The notes below the pieces were generated by a model, which saw only the letters and a list, made by a program, of their open reading frames with translations, was not told the DNA's origin and did not search any database. Of a stretch of 64,000 nt of DNA, positions 15,097-28,222 are shown one piece after another (positions within the stretch are counted from its first letter, which is position 1; every line of letters starts with the position of its first letter). The DNA comes from Bradysia coprophila. Taxonomy: Eukaryota > Arthropoda > Insecta > Diptera > Sciaridae. Both the position numbers and the translations under genes were made by a program. The stretch covers positions 3,472,001 through 3,536,000 of the forward strand of contig NW_023503373.1 in NCBI RefSeq assembly GCF_014529535.1, given 5' to 3'.

Positions 15097-16205
15097 AAAT
15101 CGTAGAGTGTATTGAAGCTTTGTGTGATTTTGTTTCTTTGAACACAACAGGCAGTACATTCTAATGCCATTCATGAATTCATGTCGTTCTCTTGCAATGA
15201 ATTAAAATTAAACTTAAATTCACAACAAACTTGGTTTATCTTCAGTACTAGGGGCTACTAATGTTAATGCCCTTAGAAACACTTTGAATACCGAGTAGAT
15301 AATAGGGATAAAGGGTTTGCCTATGGCTAGAGATAATGTAGACGCGAACCGTCCTCACCTGACCTTTTGTTGGGATCGAACGACAATAAGAATCAGCTTT
15401 GCAATTTCTTTATGTATTTCCTAACGTTCACTTAAACATGAGACTCTCATCTTTTGTGCTATTATACAATTAATTGCGTTTAAATCGCTCCCAAATTCAG
15501 CGAAGTTTGCCTGTGAGAGATTTCCTTTTTCTTTTTTCAATATTCCAATGATAGCTCAAAATATCACGAAAGTAAACCTTAGAAACTTCGACGCTCAGAA
15601 GTTGTCGTTCCCCATAATTTTGCGAACTCGTGAGCGGTTAAATCATTATGAAGAATACTTACACAGACATCAATTTCGCTGGAGACATTCCCATTCATGA
15701 CCACGTCCATTCTTCGCAGCATTTTCGTTGACTTTGAGTTCATAAAATTCTAATGTTCTGAGAAGTTGCGACCACGGTTTCGAACACGTGAGGGAAAAAT
15801 GGTAATGAATGAACTGCCTTCAGTGCAGGATTACGCTCGCTCAAGAAAGGTGCTGAAGCCTTAACCAACCAACGTTGAATTTTTCTTTGGTTCGATTTCG
15901 GAGAGAAGTCTTCACAAACCCAAAGAAATGGAAATATCAACAGCATCATATAAGGCAAATATATTGGGAAACAATTTCGGTTTACAGTGATCGTATAACA
16001 ACGTCCCTAATGAGTCTCTTGTCTTACAGTTTCCGTTAGTTTCAAATGAAACTATAATAACGGATTGAGATTTCAGTTTCCGTTCGGTATCTGCTCCGAC
16101 AATGCCAGCTCCGTAAAGCAGTAAAACACACACGCAATTTTAGATTTTCTTATTATTCCCTTGAATATTCCATGAAAATATAAAAAAGAGACATCTTTCC
16201 GATCT
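15097..16205. other. Convergent intergenic region between KDM1A and RpS5
   Basis: Holds the 3' UTRs of the two convergent genes. An ATTAAA-like polyadenylation signal is present near 15201 for KDM1A. No further gene or structured element was seen. Confidence 0.4.
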
Positions 16206-17793
<1,588 letters not shown>

Positions 17794-18239
17794 GTTTCTG
17801 CAAGAACACCAAACATTAATTGATCGATGGAATCACAAAATGTTAATTGTAGGCTTGTTGTTTTGTTTTATGGTGACGTAAAGTACGGCAATTAAACCTT
17901 CGCACCAGAGGAAAAGCAAAACCGATTTCTCTAGTCCCCTTGAATACCAAAAAATCTACAAATCGACTTAGTGGTTTTAGTGAAGGACAACTATTTGCGA
18001 AAACAATTGCGGAGCACCCATACACGTTGTGAACATAACCTCCAATCGATAAACAAAATAATTTTATGTTTTTCGCGGACTGCACTGTCGATTTTCATGC
18101 ATTTTCAACATGTCACAACTTGTACATCACTTCGCAATAGTTTTCGCGTTTGTTTCAGTAAACAATTCGTAAGAATTCCCTTACAATTAATTAAAAATAG
18201 TGACCACAGGTCTGCACTCAATGGCTGTCGCCGGAAAAG
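17794..18239 (-). promoter_or_regulatory. Probable RpS5 5' UTR intron and TOP-type start
   Basis: On the minus strand CTTTTCCGG (18239-18231) resembles the pyrimidine-tract (TOP) transcription start of ribosomal protein genes. It is followed by a possible donor GTAAGG at 18184-18179, and an acceptor CAG at 17800-17798 opens the coding exon. This suggests a non-coding first exon of about 55 nt and an intron of about 390 nt. The acceptor is clear; the start site and donor are inferred. Confidence 0.4.
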
Positions 18240-18371
18240 AAATAAGAATTCGACAGATGATTACGGTAATGGCTGCCACTGGTTTCCGGTAATAGTTGGC
18301 ACAACTGATTTGATCTAACCCAGTCGCTAAAACTAGTAAAAATGAAGGAATCTTTAAAAAGCGGTTAGATG

Positions 18372-18524
18372 GGTTTGTTCCAAGTAAACACGAATTTTTA
18401 CTAGCCGAACAAACACGATTTCATCCACATAGATCGGTTTTCATACAAATTTCGATGAGGTTATGTCTCTATGTATGAAATTTGACAATTCATTTGACAT
18501 GGCATTGGAGCAGACATGCAAACC
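18372..18524 (+). mobile_element. Small TIR element, family B copy 1
   Basis: About 153 bp starting GGTTTGTTCCAA and ending in a near-complement (TTGGAGCAGACATGCAAACC). A second copy in the opposite orientation lies at about 46616-46905, sharing long blocks such as AACACGATTTCATCCAC and GAGGTTATGTCTCTATG. Non-coding and dispersed, so it is MITE-like. No clear target duplication was found for this copy. Confidence 0.6.
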
Positions 18525-18755
18525 TATAGAGTTGCTAATTTTTTTCAACTCAGTGACAATTTTCGTTAGCTTTGCACTCACGTTGGAAAAATTCGTTGTA
18601 TAACTTCTGTGGAATATCGATTTCTCTATCTGATACTAAACAATACTCAAAAACGTCATAATTGACAAAAAATAGGTTCTAAGTCAAACAAAAAAATCGA
18701 AAATGAATGCGTTGCACAAAATTTGTTTGCGTTAAGTTGCAGTTGATGATACAAC

Positions 18756-18953
18756 CAAGACTGTATACTTTGGGGAGGTCACGCAGATCGCCATTTTATT
18801 AGATACGCGGGAACACACCTTTTCCATACAAACAAATTCACCAAAATTGAATTTGTATGGCGTGGTGAATTTCGTGGTGAATTTTTTGTATGAAACGTGG
18901 TGTGTAACCCGCGTATCTGCATCTGCGTGACCTCCCCAAAGTATACAGCCTTG
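18756..18953. mobile_element. Non-autonomous hAT-type MITE
   Basis: A 198-bp non-coding element with terminal inverted repeats of about 34 bp and one mismatch (starting CAAGACTGTATACTTTGGGG and, from the other end, CAAGGCTGTATACTTTGGGG). It is flanked by a perfect 8-bp direct repeat GATACAAC at 18748-18755 and 18954-18961. The 8-bp duplication and CAAG-type ends point to the hAT superfamily. It encodes no transposase. Confidence 0.85.
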
Positions 18954-19140
18954 GATACAACAACATTAGTCACAAGAACGCTTGATAATTTATCATTGAT
19001 AAAGGCAACGTTTAGGCATGTTCACTGAATTGATGATAAAATTTACAAATAATCGATACTATCTCAATCGAATGTTTTATCGATAGATAATTGATAAATA
19101 TCGACTGATAATCGAATTATCAGTCAATGTTTATCGAAAT

Positions 19141-19371
19141 ATCAGTCGATATTTACCGATTATCAGCCGATGTCTATCGATTATCGGTCGATATTCATCG
19201 ATTATCGATCGATATTCATCGATTATCGGTCGATATTCATCGATTATCGGTCGATATTTATCGATTATCGGTCGATATTCATCAATTATCGGTCGATATT
19301 CATCGATTATCGGTCGATATTCATCGATTATCGGTCGATATTCATCGATTATCGGTCGATATTCATCGATT
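19141..19371. repeat. 21-bp minisatellite, 11 units
   Basis: Eleven direct units, consensus ATCGGTCGATATTCATCGAT plus a final T, the last several being nearly identical. Degenerate ATCGAT-rich sequence flanks it (about 19030-19480). Each unit contains CGATA and ATCGAT, motifs like those recognised by BEAF-32 and DREF in Drosophila. Because 21 is a multiple of three, artificial open frames run through the array; they are not genes. The array lies between the RpS5 and TMEM87 promoters. Confidence 0.95.
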
Positions 19372-19729
19372 ATTGATAAAACTTTCGATTGATATTGATT
19401 TTTTGAAAGTATCGATAATCGATTCTAAGGAAATAATCGATATTTTATCGATCGAATGAATTATCGAACCTTATCGAGATAATGGTCGGAGGTAATGCCA
19501 TATATAATCGAATCAGATAGGCGGTGGCACGACAGTTGCTTAGAAACCTGGTCCATCTATTTTGTGATATGCGCAATATTTTGTGAAACACAAGCAAATC
19601 GTAGTCAACCATTTTAAAAGAAGGTTACCTCCGCCCTTGGTCTCTTCAAGGTTCTGAAAAAATTTTGAAAAATATTTTTATCAAGTTGACATTTTACGTA
19701 ATCTGTAATGATTGAGACTCGTGTGACTG

Positions 19730-20006
19730 CAAAGTATATAAACACTGAAGGTACCGCAGATCTTTCAGGTGAATATAAGATTTATTATGTTTCATCTGTG
19801 ATGTTTGGCGTAATAATGTTGTCAGAACTGTGTTGCTCAGTATAAAATTTTCTGTGCTGAGTATTGAGCTGCGTGAGATGCAACCTTACAAAGTGAATTT
19901 TTCTCGATTTTACTTGTGTCCAACGTTATGAAAATTATATTCACCCGAAAGTAGGGATCCGCGTGTTTTTGCGGATCTGCGGTACCTTCAGTGTTTAGAT
20001 ACTTTG
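19730..20006. mobile_element. Second hAT-type MITE
   Basis: A 277-bp non-coding element with inverted ends of about 33 bp (CAAAGTATATAAACACTGAA versus CAAAGTATCTAAACACTGAA from the other end), continuing inward with weaker symmetry. It is flanked by a perfect 8-bp duplication TGTGACTG at 19722-19729 and 20007-20014. The 8-bp duplication again suggests hAT. The TIR sequence differs from that of the element at 18756, so it is a different family. Confidence 0.85.
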
Positions 20007-20357
20007 TGTGACTGTAGGGCAGCGAGGGCAGCGCAGCGACATCTGTTATCATTTCTCTGGATCAACCTTGATCAACCCTTCTCACTCTGAAAGAACCATG
20101 GGTGTATTAAATCTAAACCCGTTCTTTCATAACCTTGAATGATATAAAATATGACAAATTTTGACGACAGTCGATATTTCATTTTTTTTTTTAAATCACT
20201 TTTGAAAAGCCAAGACTTTGTGACTGCAATCCCAGCGGAAATTCTTAACATCAAAAATAAAAAAAATACTCAAGTGACATTCAAAATTCGTAGCTGGGTT
20301 CATTACTAGAATGACAACTTACCACCGGTCGAATTCTTTTTCATTTTAAACGATAAT

Positions 20358-23300
20358 ATGTCATACGCATACACAATATATTTACTTGCAATATTTTTAT
20401 TAATTGCAATTATTTCAAGTGTTTCGGCTTTTCCAGAGCAAGGAAAATGGGACTATGTGATGAGCAAGGTATGCCTGTGAAAATACATTCTTTTTATCAG
20501 ACTCAATTACCCGGAATATTGTTTGTTTATCAGACAAACATTTAGTTTATTGACGTCGTCTGATAATTTCAAGGAATTTTCATTTTTTATTACAGGAAAA
20601 ACAACTGATCGTCGTTCCAAAGTCATTATTCACCGGATCCCATATCAGAGTATACAGTAAGTCTAATTTACTAACAAAAATTTTTTCCCGAGTTGACACG
20701 AACAATGTGTATTCTAAGAATAAAGCAATGTGTATAATGTGTATGCGTTGGGACCAGCCCATCGATAAATTGTTGATTAAATACCGAAAATTTCTAGATA
20801 TACGTCACCACCATTCTATTCACCATCCTTAAAATTAAAATTAAAATACCATTCCGATACTATAGGGTTATTCGGTCCATTAAATTAACAAGATGGAATG
20901 TATTGATTCGAATGTCTCTTTTGATTTACTATATAGTTGTCGGTCGGTCATCACTCGTATAGTAAATTACGAGTTTTCTATTATAGTCAACAACTATGAC
21001 TAAGAATTTCTTTCTTCGCTGATAATGTAGGATTGTAAGCAAATTCGGTAACTTATTGCGCATAACAATAATTCTCAACTTCAGGCCGGTTCACTATGAT
21101 AATTGACTCTGAGTGGCTTAATACAAATTTTATTTTTCATCAAACTCAATGAATGAAACACTGATTGGTTTAATCAAAACTCAATATTATCACAACCAGC
21201 CGTCCATAAAAACAATTGTTTACATTTCTCCACATCTACTTGCTCAACGATGGTGATGTTGTTTTGATTTCTATTCAAATGATCGATCACCACTTGGCCT
21301 CTGGTTAAGCTACCGCTCAACTCCACAGTTGCGTGACAATTTTTCGATTTCAGTATAATTTCGTTAGGCTTCAGCAGAACTGCTGTAACGAATGCATCGC
21401 AAGGATTCCATTTAACGCACTTGTTTCGCCGAAACACTTTGATTTCAGCTTCGTTCAGTAGTTCCATCATTTTATTCTGAGTTTTCCCCAGCTCCTCAAT
21501 GCGCCATTCCTAGTTCGTTAAGCAGAAAGTGGGTTACATAACTTCCACTGTTTAACGGTTCGCGGGAATGGAAATAATGTGTTCTTCACGGTAAAGTGTC
21601 CATTCCACTCAACAAAAAGTACTCCGTGAGAGAGCCGTGAGAGAGCCGTGAGAGAGCAAACTGTCAAATAAACAATGCAAAAATTGAAAAAATTCAATTT
21701 TGTCTCTCACACGGAGTACTTTTTTGGTAAGAGGAAACTAAGCATAACAGAGTCAAAATTTCCCGGTAAAACCAAAAATTCATTTCCCGGTATCCAGATT
21801 TTTAACGAAAAACCGCATTATTTCCATGCCCGGTTCAGTTCATCATTACCAATGGTATATCAATTTTATCTTCCATGCACGTCTCCCAAGGTAACATGTA
21901 GATAGGGCACTGTAAGCTTTTCAGCAAAATGAATGCACTTTCGGGATCGCAATAGAAATTGAATTCCGCACAACTAGACGAGTTTCCCGTGGCTGAAAAG
22001 TATCGGTCCAATTAAACAATTTTGTAAAATTTTCAACTGAGCTATGTGTACCGCTGCAGTTTCCGCCCATTATATACAGAGACTTAACTTTGTCTGCAAA
22101 ATCGTGATACATTTTGATAGCCAGGGCGACGTTAGTCAACGGTCCAACACAGACGAAAGTTATCTTCCCAGGATGCTTTTAAATACAAATACCGAATTAC
22201 TTAACGACAAACATTTACAAGCGTCATTTACGACATACCTCATTAACCAGTCTGTACATCGCACTAACCGCATGCTCACTTTGAATGCGAAACCTTTCTG
22301 GTTCATCATCATAATCCATGTCTCCAAAACCGTCGACCCCGAACCACGTTGATATGTGTGGACATTTTGGAAGTAAAGATTCACGAGCACCTTTGTAAAT
22401 GGGAACATCTGTCCGATTCACTGAATTCAGTATTCGTAAACAATTATCAGCTGCATAGTCAACCGTTGTGTTCCCATGCACCAGTGTGATAGCTATCACT
22501 TTGATATTTCGAACTTGTTCGGCTTTTAATAACATCAGCAATGCCCATGCATCGTCTATGCCAGCGTCGGAATCGAATATTATCAATTCGGTGTTGTCGT
22601 TAATCATTCTGGTGTCTGTGAATTGAGTCAAATTATATTAATCAATTGAGTATCTGTGAACGTGTAGTGTGTTGTGACTGAAGATGTTAGTAAACTAACA
22701 TCCGTGCAAAAATGTATGGTTTTACAACCATTTCGAAAATGTGTATAATTAGACACTGACCATTTAGTGACATTAGCTGTGTATAAGTGAAAAAAGTTCT
22801 TAAACGCGGAAAAATAAATTGCTTGACGGTCAATGCCGACTATCGTATGACTATGCACTTAACACTTTTTATGATGTTTGTCTTCTTACCGGATGAAGTT
22901 CTCATGTTCGCTCAGTTTATGTAAGCAGATGTTTCACTACAAATTTTGTACCAATACAATGCTGCAGAATTAGTAATAGTACATTACGTCCCCTTCGGGT
23001 CAGGCCATAACGTCCCCACTCGTCAAAATAAAAATTTGGAACGTCGTGCGTACAGTGTACAGTGATGTATCAACCTTAAAACATATCAATGACCAATGAC
23101 AGCTGCTTACATCTTTAATGTAATTTTACGTGCTTCTGGTCGGTAAATACGAAAAATGTACTCAAAAAATTTCATTTACCGACCAGAAGCACGTAAAATT
23201 ATATTAAAGATGTAAGCAGGTTTCATTGGTCATTGAAACGTTTTACGGTCGATACATCAACACATTTTAATGAACAAACTTACGATCATGTACACCAAAT

Positions 23301-25947
23301 CGTGAATATTTCAGTGGTCAACAAAAAATCGGTATGAATTCGGCGCGGGAGGTGAAATATGGTTTTTTGTGTGCTATGAAAATATTTCTACAATTTTACG
23401 AAATCACAGACTTAAAGGGATTAAGAGGTCGGCTATTGTTCCACGTTCATTTGCTAGTGCAAACGATTCCTTATCTTTTGAATTAGTAATTCGTTCCAAT
23501 TTGTATAATATTAAAATTACGATCAACATTTGCATTGAAACTTGACTACAAAAACCAGACGCCATGAGTTTCTTTATCACTTGAAAACAAAACCAACGAA
23601 CATGTGCAATGATTTCTGAACTTATCCACTTACGTGTGCTACTCAAGCTGCTGCTAAAATTAATCTAATTTATGTTTCCATTCAAAGTTTAGAAACTGTG
23701 ATTGCTGATCATCTCAGTTGTACTCTTCGCATTATTTATTACACATATAGATAAGAATGAGCGATTTTCAGTTCGGTTCCACGATCATGTTTGGTTCTTA
23801 TCAACATTTTAACTAAATCTGCTGAATCGAATCAGCTAAGTGGTTAGAATATGTGTTGATTGGTTGAAAATGTTGCGGAAGAGGAAATAGAATTCGTTCA
23901 GTTTTGTGGTGTGAGAGAGAGAGCAAATTATTTAAAGAGAATATCAAATGACCATCTGGTGTATCAAAGGAATGATGAAAGTGTTCAAAGTCTATTCCGT
24001 GAAGATGCATGCCCGGTACGACTGTGAACCTTTCTGTCTTACGTTCTGATCGATGCCAACGCTTTTCCAATGATTTTTCTCTATGTCTTTAGTAACATGC
24101 GATTCGAGTAAGCCAGACACTAATATCACAATTTCATGGAAATTACAACAATCACCATGCTGGGAAGATTTTGATGCCTTGATGGTAATGGAATTAATTT
24201 TTACACAAATTTTCGCTTTTTAACGTCACAATCCACCATTCCAGTTTGAGGGACAAGTGCCATACGCCCTGGAAGGCAATGCGTCGTCTTACCATTTTAC
24301 CGATTCACCCATTTACAATAGGCTGTGCATCCATGGTGGACACATTATTTTGGAGGAACACTTTCTCAAAGAACCGGAAAATCAGCTACCGAAGCCGGAG
24401 AAGAAGCAGGACTCTCCTGTAAGTAGTTTGACTCTTTTTTATTGTTGAGGTCATTAAGCAGAGTTCTTTCGATTAGGGCGATGAAAACACTGTGTTTACA
24501 ATTACGAGGGACGGCGTTTACTACTTTTTACTGACTCTCCAAAGTAGTAATGACTTTAATGCTTCCGTGCACGTTGAAATGAAAGCAACTTATGGATTCC
24601 TTTCGGCTGTAGACTATCCGCTGCTTCCGGTAATTTATTTGCAATCATTTTTCCAGTTATCGCAGGAGTTATAAACTTTCGTGTTCATTTTGGGCTTTCA
24701 GTTTTATTTGATAATGTGTTTGGTGTATGTCGTTTTTGGCATCATTTGGCTAACCGTATCATTTATGCAATGGCGAGACTTACTTCGAATACAGTTTTGG
24801 ATCGGTGGCGTCATATTGCTTGGCATGCTGGAAAAGGCCATGTTTTATGCCGAATATCAAGGCATCAATTCAAATGGTGTGTCCGTACAGGGGGCGGTTC
24901 TTGTCGCTGAATGGGTTTCGTGTGCGAAACGCACTTTGGCACGAATGCTGGTGATTATTGTCTCGCTTGGTTTCGGCATCGTCAAGTAAGCAATTGCATT
25001 GCATCAATTCGTTCTTTATCGATTGACAATTGGAAATTGATTTTTAGGCCGAGACTGGGACCAATGTTGCATAGGGTGGTTGGAACAGGAACACTGTACT
25101 TTGTTTTGGCCTGTGTTGAAAGTTACTTGAGAGTAATGCATGTCAAAAACGATCCCAGTAACAGAATTTTAGTGGCCTCGATTCCGTTAGCTGTGTTGGA
25201 CTCAGCCATCTGTTGGTGGATTTTTACGTCACTTGTCCAAACGACCCGTACATTGCGACTACGAAGGTATTGCCAATTAAAGTTTTCTGTTGCTACGAGG
25301 GTGCTAACCGATGTAATTATTACAGAAATATGGTCAAATTGGCTCTTTATCGACATTTCACGAATACGTTGATCTTCGCTGTTATTGCCTCGGTTATTTT
25401 CATGCTTTTCTCCATCAAGACTCATCGACTATCCAAGTGTTTGCAGGTAATATTTCATAGCTGATATTCTTGAGACCAATTTACTATTTAGTTTTGTCAA
25501 ATAGAACTGGAAAGAACTATGGCAGGACGAAGCATTTTGGCATGTCCTGTTTTCATTACTACTATCAGTTATAATGATACTCTGGCGACCGACAAACAAT
25601 AATCAAAGATACGCTTTTACACCGCTATTGGACAATCCAGAGGACGAAGATGACGGTAAATTATTTGTATTCAGGTTGTTCGTCTAGCTGGATGTCTGAA
25701 TGTTGATTGAATTACAGAAGAAGAAGAAGAAGAAGAACAATTCGTGTCCGATGCGTACGGTGTTAAAATGCGCGGTGCACGTAGCAGTTCACCGAAACCA
25801 TCGTCACGCACAACAACAAATGACGAGGACGATCTGCGATGGGTTGAAGAAAATATTCCCACTGCAATTGCCGATGCTGCTCTACCGGTTTTGGATTCCG
25901 ACGAAGAGATATTGAATACCAAATTCGAAGTATCAAAAATGCAGTAG
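20358..25947 (+). CDS. TMEM87A: TMEM87-type Golgi seven-helix membrane protein
   Basis: GOST-family protein (extracellular/luminal GOLD-like domain plus seven helices) linked to Golgi-endosome trafficking in other animals. Ten exons join in frame: 20358-20468, 20596-20656, 24093-24184, 24245-24418, 24477-24629, 24702-24985, 25048-25266, 25326-25446, 25505-25655, 25718-25947, giving 531 residues. It starts with a signal peptide (hydrophobic to about residue 22, [11 protein letters not shown]), then the luminal domain, the helix bundle starting at [16 protein letters not shown] and containing [13 protein letters not shown], and helix seven with [19 protein letters not shown]. The cytosolic tail has the conserved RYAFTPLL, an acidic E-run coded by GAA repeats, and the family hallmark [11 protein letters not shown]...LDSDEE. 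Intron 2 is 3.4 kb and carries an antisense gene and several repeats. The gene appears complete. Confidence 0.93.
21174..22905 (-). CDS. Inosine-uridine-type nucleoside hydrolase, nested antisense
   Basis: Cleaves the N-glycosidic bond of nucleosides to give base plus ribose (IUNH family). Exons on the minus strand: 22905-22890 (short, inferred), 22615-22239, 22175-22052, 21992-21850, 21509-21174, about 331 residues. The calcium-binding N-terminal motif is [16 protein letters not shown], a form of DxDxGxDD. Later come [30 protein letters not shown] and PWETCM, all family blocks, and the C-terminal [14 protein letters not shown] with the last conserved Asp. The first exon (MRTSS) is a guess because an ATG also lies three codons into the next exon. 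No signal peptide is seen, unlike secreted salivary forms. The whole gene lies in intron 2 of the TMEM87 gene on the opposite strand. Confidence 0.88.
21614..21726. repeat. Small inverted-repeat insertion with 11-bp triplicate
   Basis: Inverted arms of about 21 bp (AAAAAGTACTCCGTGAGAG with its near-complement at 21703-21726) enclose an 11-bp unit CGTGAGAGAGC repeated three times in tandem (21625-21657). It lies in the last intron of the nucleoside hydrolase gene and looks like a small MITE. Confidence 0.6.
23064..23258. mobile_element. Foldback (hairpin) element
   Basis: Two arms of about 85 bp in inverted orientation, the inner 40-odd bases nearly identical (for example TTTTACGTGCTTCTGGTCGG at 23127-23146 and its complement), with a loop of about 24 bases. 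It is non-coding and sits within TMEM87 intron 2, some 160 bp upstream of the inferred first exon of the nucleoside hydrolase. No target duplication was identified. Confidence 0.75.
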
Positions 25948-28222
25948 ATACGTTCATTGTGTGTGTGATGGAAATATTTTTATTATGAGTCTGAATTAGT
26001 TTGTGTGACGGAAAGGATTGTCAAGCAGTATAGACTGCGTCTATGCGTAACGTAGTTTTTCTTATTTATTTACTTAATATTTTTTTGGTTGAAGAGAGCA
26101 GCATTGCGAATTGCTATCGAAATTGTCATTTCTTTTTTGATAGCTCTATGAGACGCTCCTTAACGTTGCAATAGAAATTTTCGTGATAAAAATGATAGAT
26201 CAGTCCTTCAAACGGTCATCGAATACGTTACGGGAACATTCGTCAAAGACAATCTCGTTTTGGTGTTTTAAAGAGGTGTGGTCTTTCAAAGATTCGATAA
26301 AACACCGGACGTCTTCGCCGAATGTCCCCGATGCTATTCTTACTGCAAAAAATAAACTTAATAAACAAAAGAACAAACCAAACAAAATACTAACCATATC
26401 GCAATCGTAGAATTTGTACCTTCCTTCGATTTTTTTTGTTGTAAAAATGAACAGTTCACACTTTGCTCAAAGGGGATTTTAGCTGTTTCATTTTATTAAA
26501 ACTGATTTTAAGTTTCCCTCTACTCAATCGTCCAAATAATCTTCTTGCAAGGTAGAAAGAAGTCGGTCGTTTTTACTAAACACATACCCGGCCTCTTTAT
26601 TGCAGTAAATTGGGATAGTTTCTGGAATCAAATTCGTAAAAAACATGAATTTTAAAGAATTTTATTCAAACAATTTACAGTAACTCCAAGAATTTTTGAA
26701 TTTAATTCCAAAAATGGGTCATGTTGAACATTTACAATCAATGGGCTCACTATCTGGAATCTTTTCGAAAACTCTTTTTGCTCCAACAACAGTTCTAGCT
26801 ATTTTCTAGATCTTCTACATGTGAAAGTGTGAGTTACAATGAAGTTCTTAGGGACAGCGTTCATTGATTTATTCGGATCTAACCACTCCTACGAAAACGG
26901 TCCCAATGTTCTTGTTTGTTTGAGTGTCAAACGCTTAAGCAGCTTAGATCAACGTAACATAATTACCGATAAACATAAACAGACTTTTACTTAAAAACAA
27001 CCAACGTCCCAACTAATTCGATTAAAGCAAATAAAGTTGAGCGCACATGAATCGTCGAATTCATCAAATCTTCAGAACCAAAAATTTAATGTCTTTCGGC
27101 GAGATGTATCAGCGCGGGTGTCATTTAACATAAAAACTTAGTTGTAGATTTGAATCATCAAATTATGTTCGGTTCGGAACATAAAATTCTTTTACAAATA
27201 CGCCTCGGCTTTGGAAGAATTTAAAAATTTTATCCAAGTTTGCACAAATAAAAGATGAGGCACTGGTGAAAAACACATTGGTCTCGTCACGAATTCGAAG
27301 AACGTATACTCTCGTCTCACGATTTTGAACCTTTAGGACGAGACATTTTCACCATGGCCAAATATCTTCAAAGTTTCCATTAAATTAAATTCGATTAATC
27401 TTTAAAAAGTTAAACAAAAAATCAATTAATATGACGATGAACCAGAAATAAATACATACATTATAGATAGAAACGGGGCGATAGTTATTAGCAATATACA
27501 AACAAATTCAACTGATGTCATTTTACAAATTAAATTTTGTAAAAAAAAGGAGGAAAAAAACCTGTAGAAATCGATGACTGTAAATACGATAAATAAAACG
27601 AGCGAGTCATTCTTAAATTTGTATTTAACTATAAAAAATTATCTACTTTTAAGTCCTACACATTATAATAGTTTCGTAATAATAAAATTGAACAATCTAT
27701 TGATAAATAATCAAATCATTGTGGTTTTCAATCAGTTGACCAATTGTTCTAGACATATCGGAAGACACTGGAAAAGCATTTGCCGTTGTACATTTTCTAG
27801 CTAGTTGCAACAGAATTAGTGTTTGTGAGATGAGCCCGAAATCTGACAGATTCCATGAGAGTTGAAACATCCCTAACATTTCTTAAAAATGGTAACCTTA
27901 TCGAATTTTGCGAATGTTGAACAATGTCAAAATCACAAATATTTTGTTAAAGAGTTAACATACTGTCATGGAATGTTATGTATACGTACTGGCAAAGGTG
28001 TCCTCGACTCAGCAGCACCGGTTGCAGTTTCTTAACTGGCTTCGTGCGCGACGTAGGTATTCTTAAAAAGTCCACTTAAAAATGTTAAAAAAGGGATTTC
28101 AAGTGGATTGTTGCCCGGGACATGCCTATTGTACTGGTAGTGCTCGACCTCACACACCAACTCATACCACAAGCTGAACGTATTTATCCGTTTTAGAGAT
28201 TTTGATTTTGACGAGTGTGACG
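25948..28222. other. Intergenic stretch after TMEM87
   Basis: AT-rich, with only chance open frames under 80 codons. Begins with the TMEM87 3' UTR. No gene, RNA or clear repeat was recognised. Confidence 0.4.

Noticed and set aside
19127-19459. Open frames coding a 7-residue repeat protein (DIHRLSV or IDYRSIF units)
   Set aside because: They are the 21-bp minisatellite read in two frames; several frames stay open only because the unit is a multiple of three and stop-free.
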